Position numbers and translations under genes: made by a program | NCBI RefSeq assembly: GCF_030253575.1 | Contig: NC_080566.1 | Coordinates: 11,603,501 to 11,667,500, forward strand | DNA from: Rhododendron vialii | Lineage: Eukaryota; Streptophyta; Magnoliopsida; Ericales; Ericaceae | Length of the DNA: 64,000 nucleotides | Reading direction: 5' to 3' | In this document: positions 63,982 through 64,000 of the stretch, piece by piece | Position numbering within the stretch: the first letter of the stretch is position 1 | How the letters are laid out: every line of letters starts with the position of its first letter | Notes under the pieces: generated by a model | The model's input: only the letters and a program-made list of their open reading frames with translations | What the model was told of the DNA's origin: nothing | The model's database searches: none

Positions 63982-64000
63982 TTTTTCGTTTTTGTACGAA
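63982..64000 (+). other. Start of a truncated spacer at the window edge
   Basis: Nineteen bases of the next spacer, holding T5-CG-T5 and GTACGAA; cut by the window edge. Confidence 0.95.

Larger units (their letters stand above)
1..64000 (+). repeat. Tandem 5S rDNA array (157 genes, 156 complete units)
   Basis: The whole window is a head-to-tail array of a 407-411 bp unit made of a 119-nt 5S rRNA gene and a 288-292 bp spacer. All copies share orientation and no unit is inverted, truncated internally or interrupted. There are 74 units of 407 bp, 9 of 410 bp, 72 of 411 bp and one of 408 bp. The length differences come from a CTG indel and a block about 25 bp long that exists in two forms differing by 1 bp. 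Both edges cut through the array, so its true size is unknown. Tandem 5S arrays separate from the 35S rDNA are the usual arrangement in seed plants. No other sequence class is present. Confidence 0.98.

Noticed and set aside
1-64000. CRISPR array
   Set aside because: The repeats are regular, but the unit is about 410 bp, the 'spacers' are themselves repeated, and the conserved part is a 5S rRNA gene.
1-64000. Cassandra-type retroelements, which carry 5S-like promoters in their terminal repeats
   Set aside because: All genes are full length with intact ends in a tight head-to-tail array. There is no primer-binding site, polypurine tract or target-site duplication around any copy.
1-64000. Linked 5S-35S rDNA arrangement or other RNA genes
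   Set aside because: No spacer holds 18S, 5.8S, 25S or tRNA sequence; all spacers are 288-292 bp and alike.

Overview
The window is one uninterrupted head-to-tail array of plant nuclear 5S ribosomal DNA. It holds 157 complete 119-nt 5S rRNA genes, all on the + strand. The first starts at 55 and the last ends at 63981. Gene starts are spaced 407, 408, 410 or 411 bp apart, with 288-292 bp of GC-rich spacer between genes. The array continues past both edges: bases 1-54 are the tail of an upstream spacer, and the window stops 19 bases after the last gene. I see no protein-coding gene, transposon, tRNA, 18S/25S rDNA or CRISPR array. The many open frames on both strands are repeat-unit shadows.

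Organism: the gene body is the land-plant nuclear type. It opens GGGTGCGATC, carries GGATCC at gene positions 30-35, and has the A-box, intermediate element and C-box of the internal pol III promoter. It ends GCACCCC followed by T runs. An angiosperm is likely; I cannot name a species from the spacer.

Unit vocabulary, used in every gene entry (coordinates of the first unit, 55-461). Variable sites are base 250 (G/T), base 271 (A/G), a CTG insertion after 278, bases 291 and 296, a block at about 310-330 (short form p; form q is 1 bp longer), base 335 (C/T), base 402, and the 'tail' bases 407 and 422. S units (407 bp) are G250, A271, no CTG, block p, C335, tail GC; they split by 291/296 into S1 (C,G), S2 (C,T) and S3 (G,G). 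M units (410 bp) are G250, G271, CTG present, C,T, block p, C335, tail GC. L units (411 bp) are T250, CTG present, block q, tail AA: L1 = G271, G,G, T335; L2 = A271, C,G, T335; L3 = A271, G,G, T335; L4 = L3 with C335. Departures are stated per copy. The 156 full units are 74 S, 9 M, 72 L and one 408-bp hybrid; these sum exactly to the 63808 bp between the first and last gene starts.

Layout: 0-13.5 kb holds all M units and the 1638-bp and 1225-bp higher-order blocks. About 2.5-21 kb is rich in alternating S2/L1 dimers. About 21-38 kb is dominated by S3 and L3 units with 1229-bp and 4497-bp segmental duplications. About 33-47 kb is S2/L4 dimers. About 48-58 kb is a mixture of recombinant haplotypes. 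From about 56 kb to the end a lineage with T402 and C407 takes over and becomes nearly pure L3.

Function: each unit is an independent RNA polymerase III transcription unit for 5S rRNA of the large ribosomal subunit. By eye 150 of 157 gene bodies are identical and the other seven each carry one substitution, so almost all copies look potentially functional. Variation is concentrated in the spacer and is organised in multi-unit blocks, the expected footprint of unequal exchange and gene conversion. I found no undescribed system; the interest lies in the higher-order structure, promoter-edge gene variants and recurrent spacer structures.
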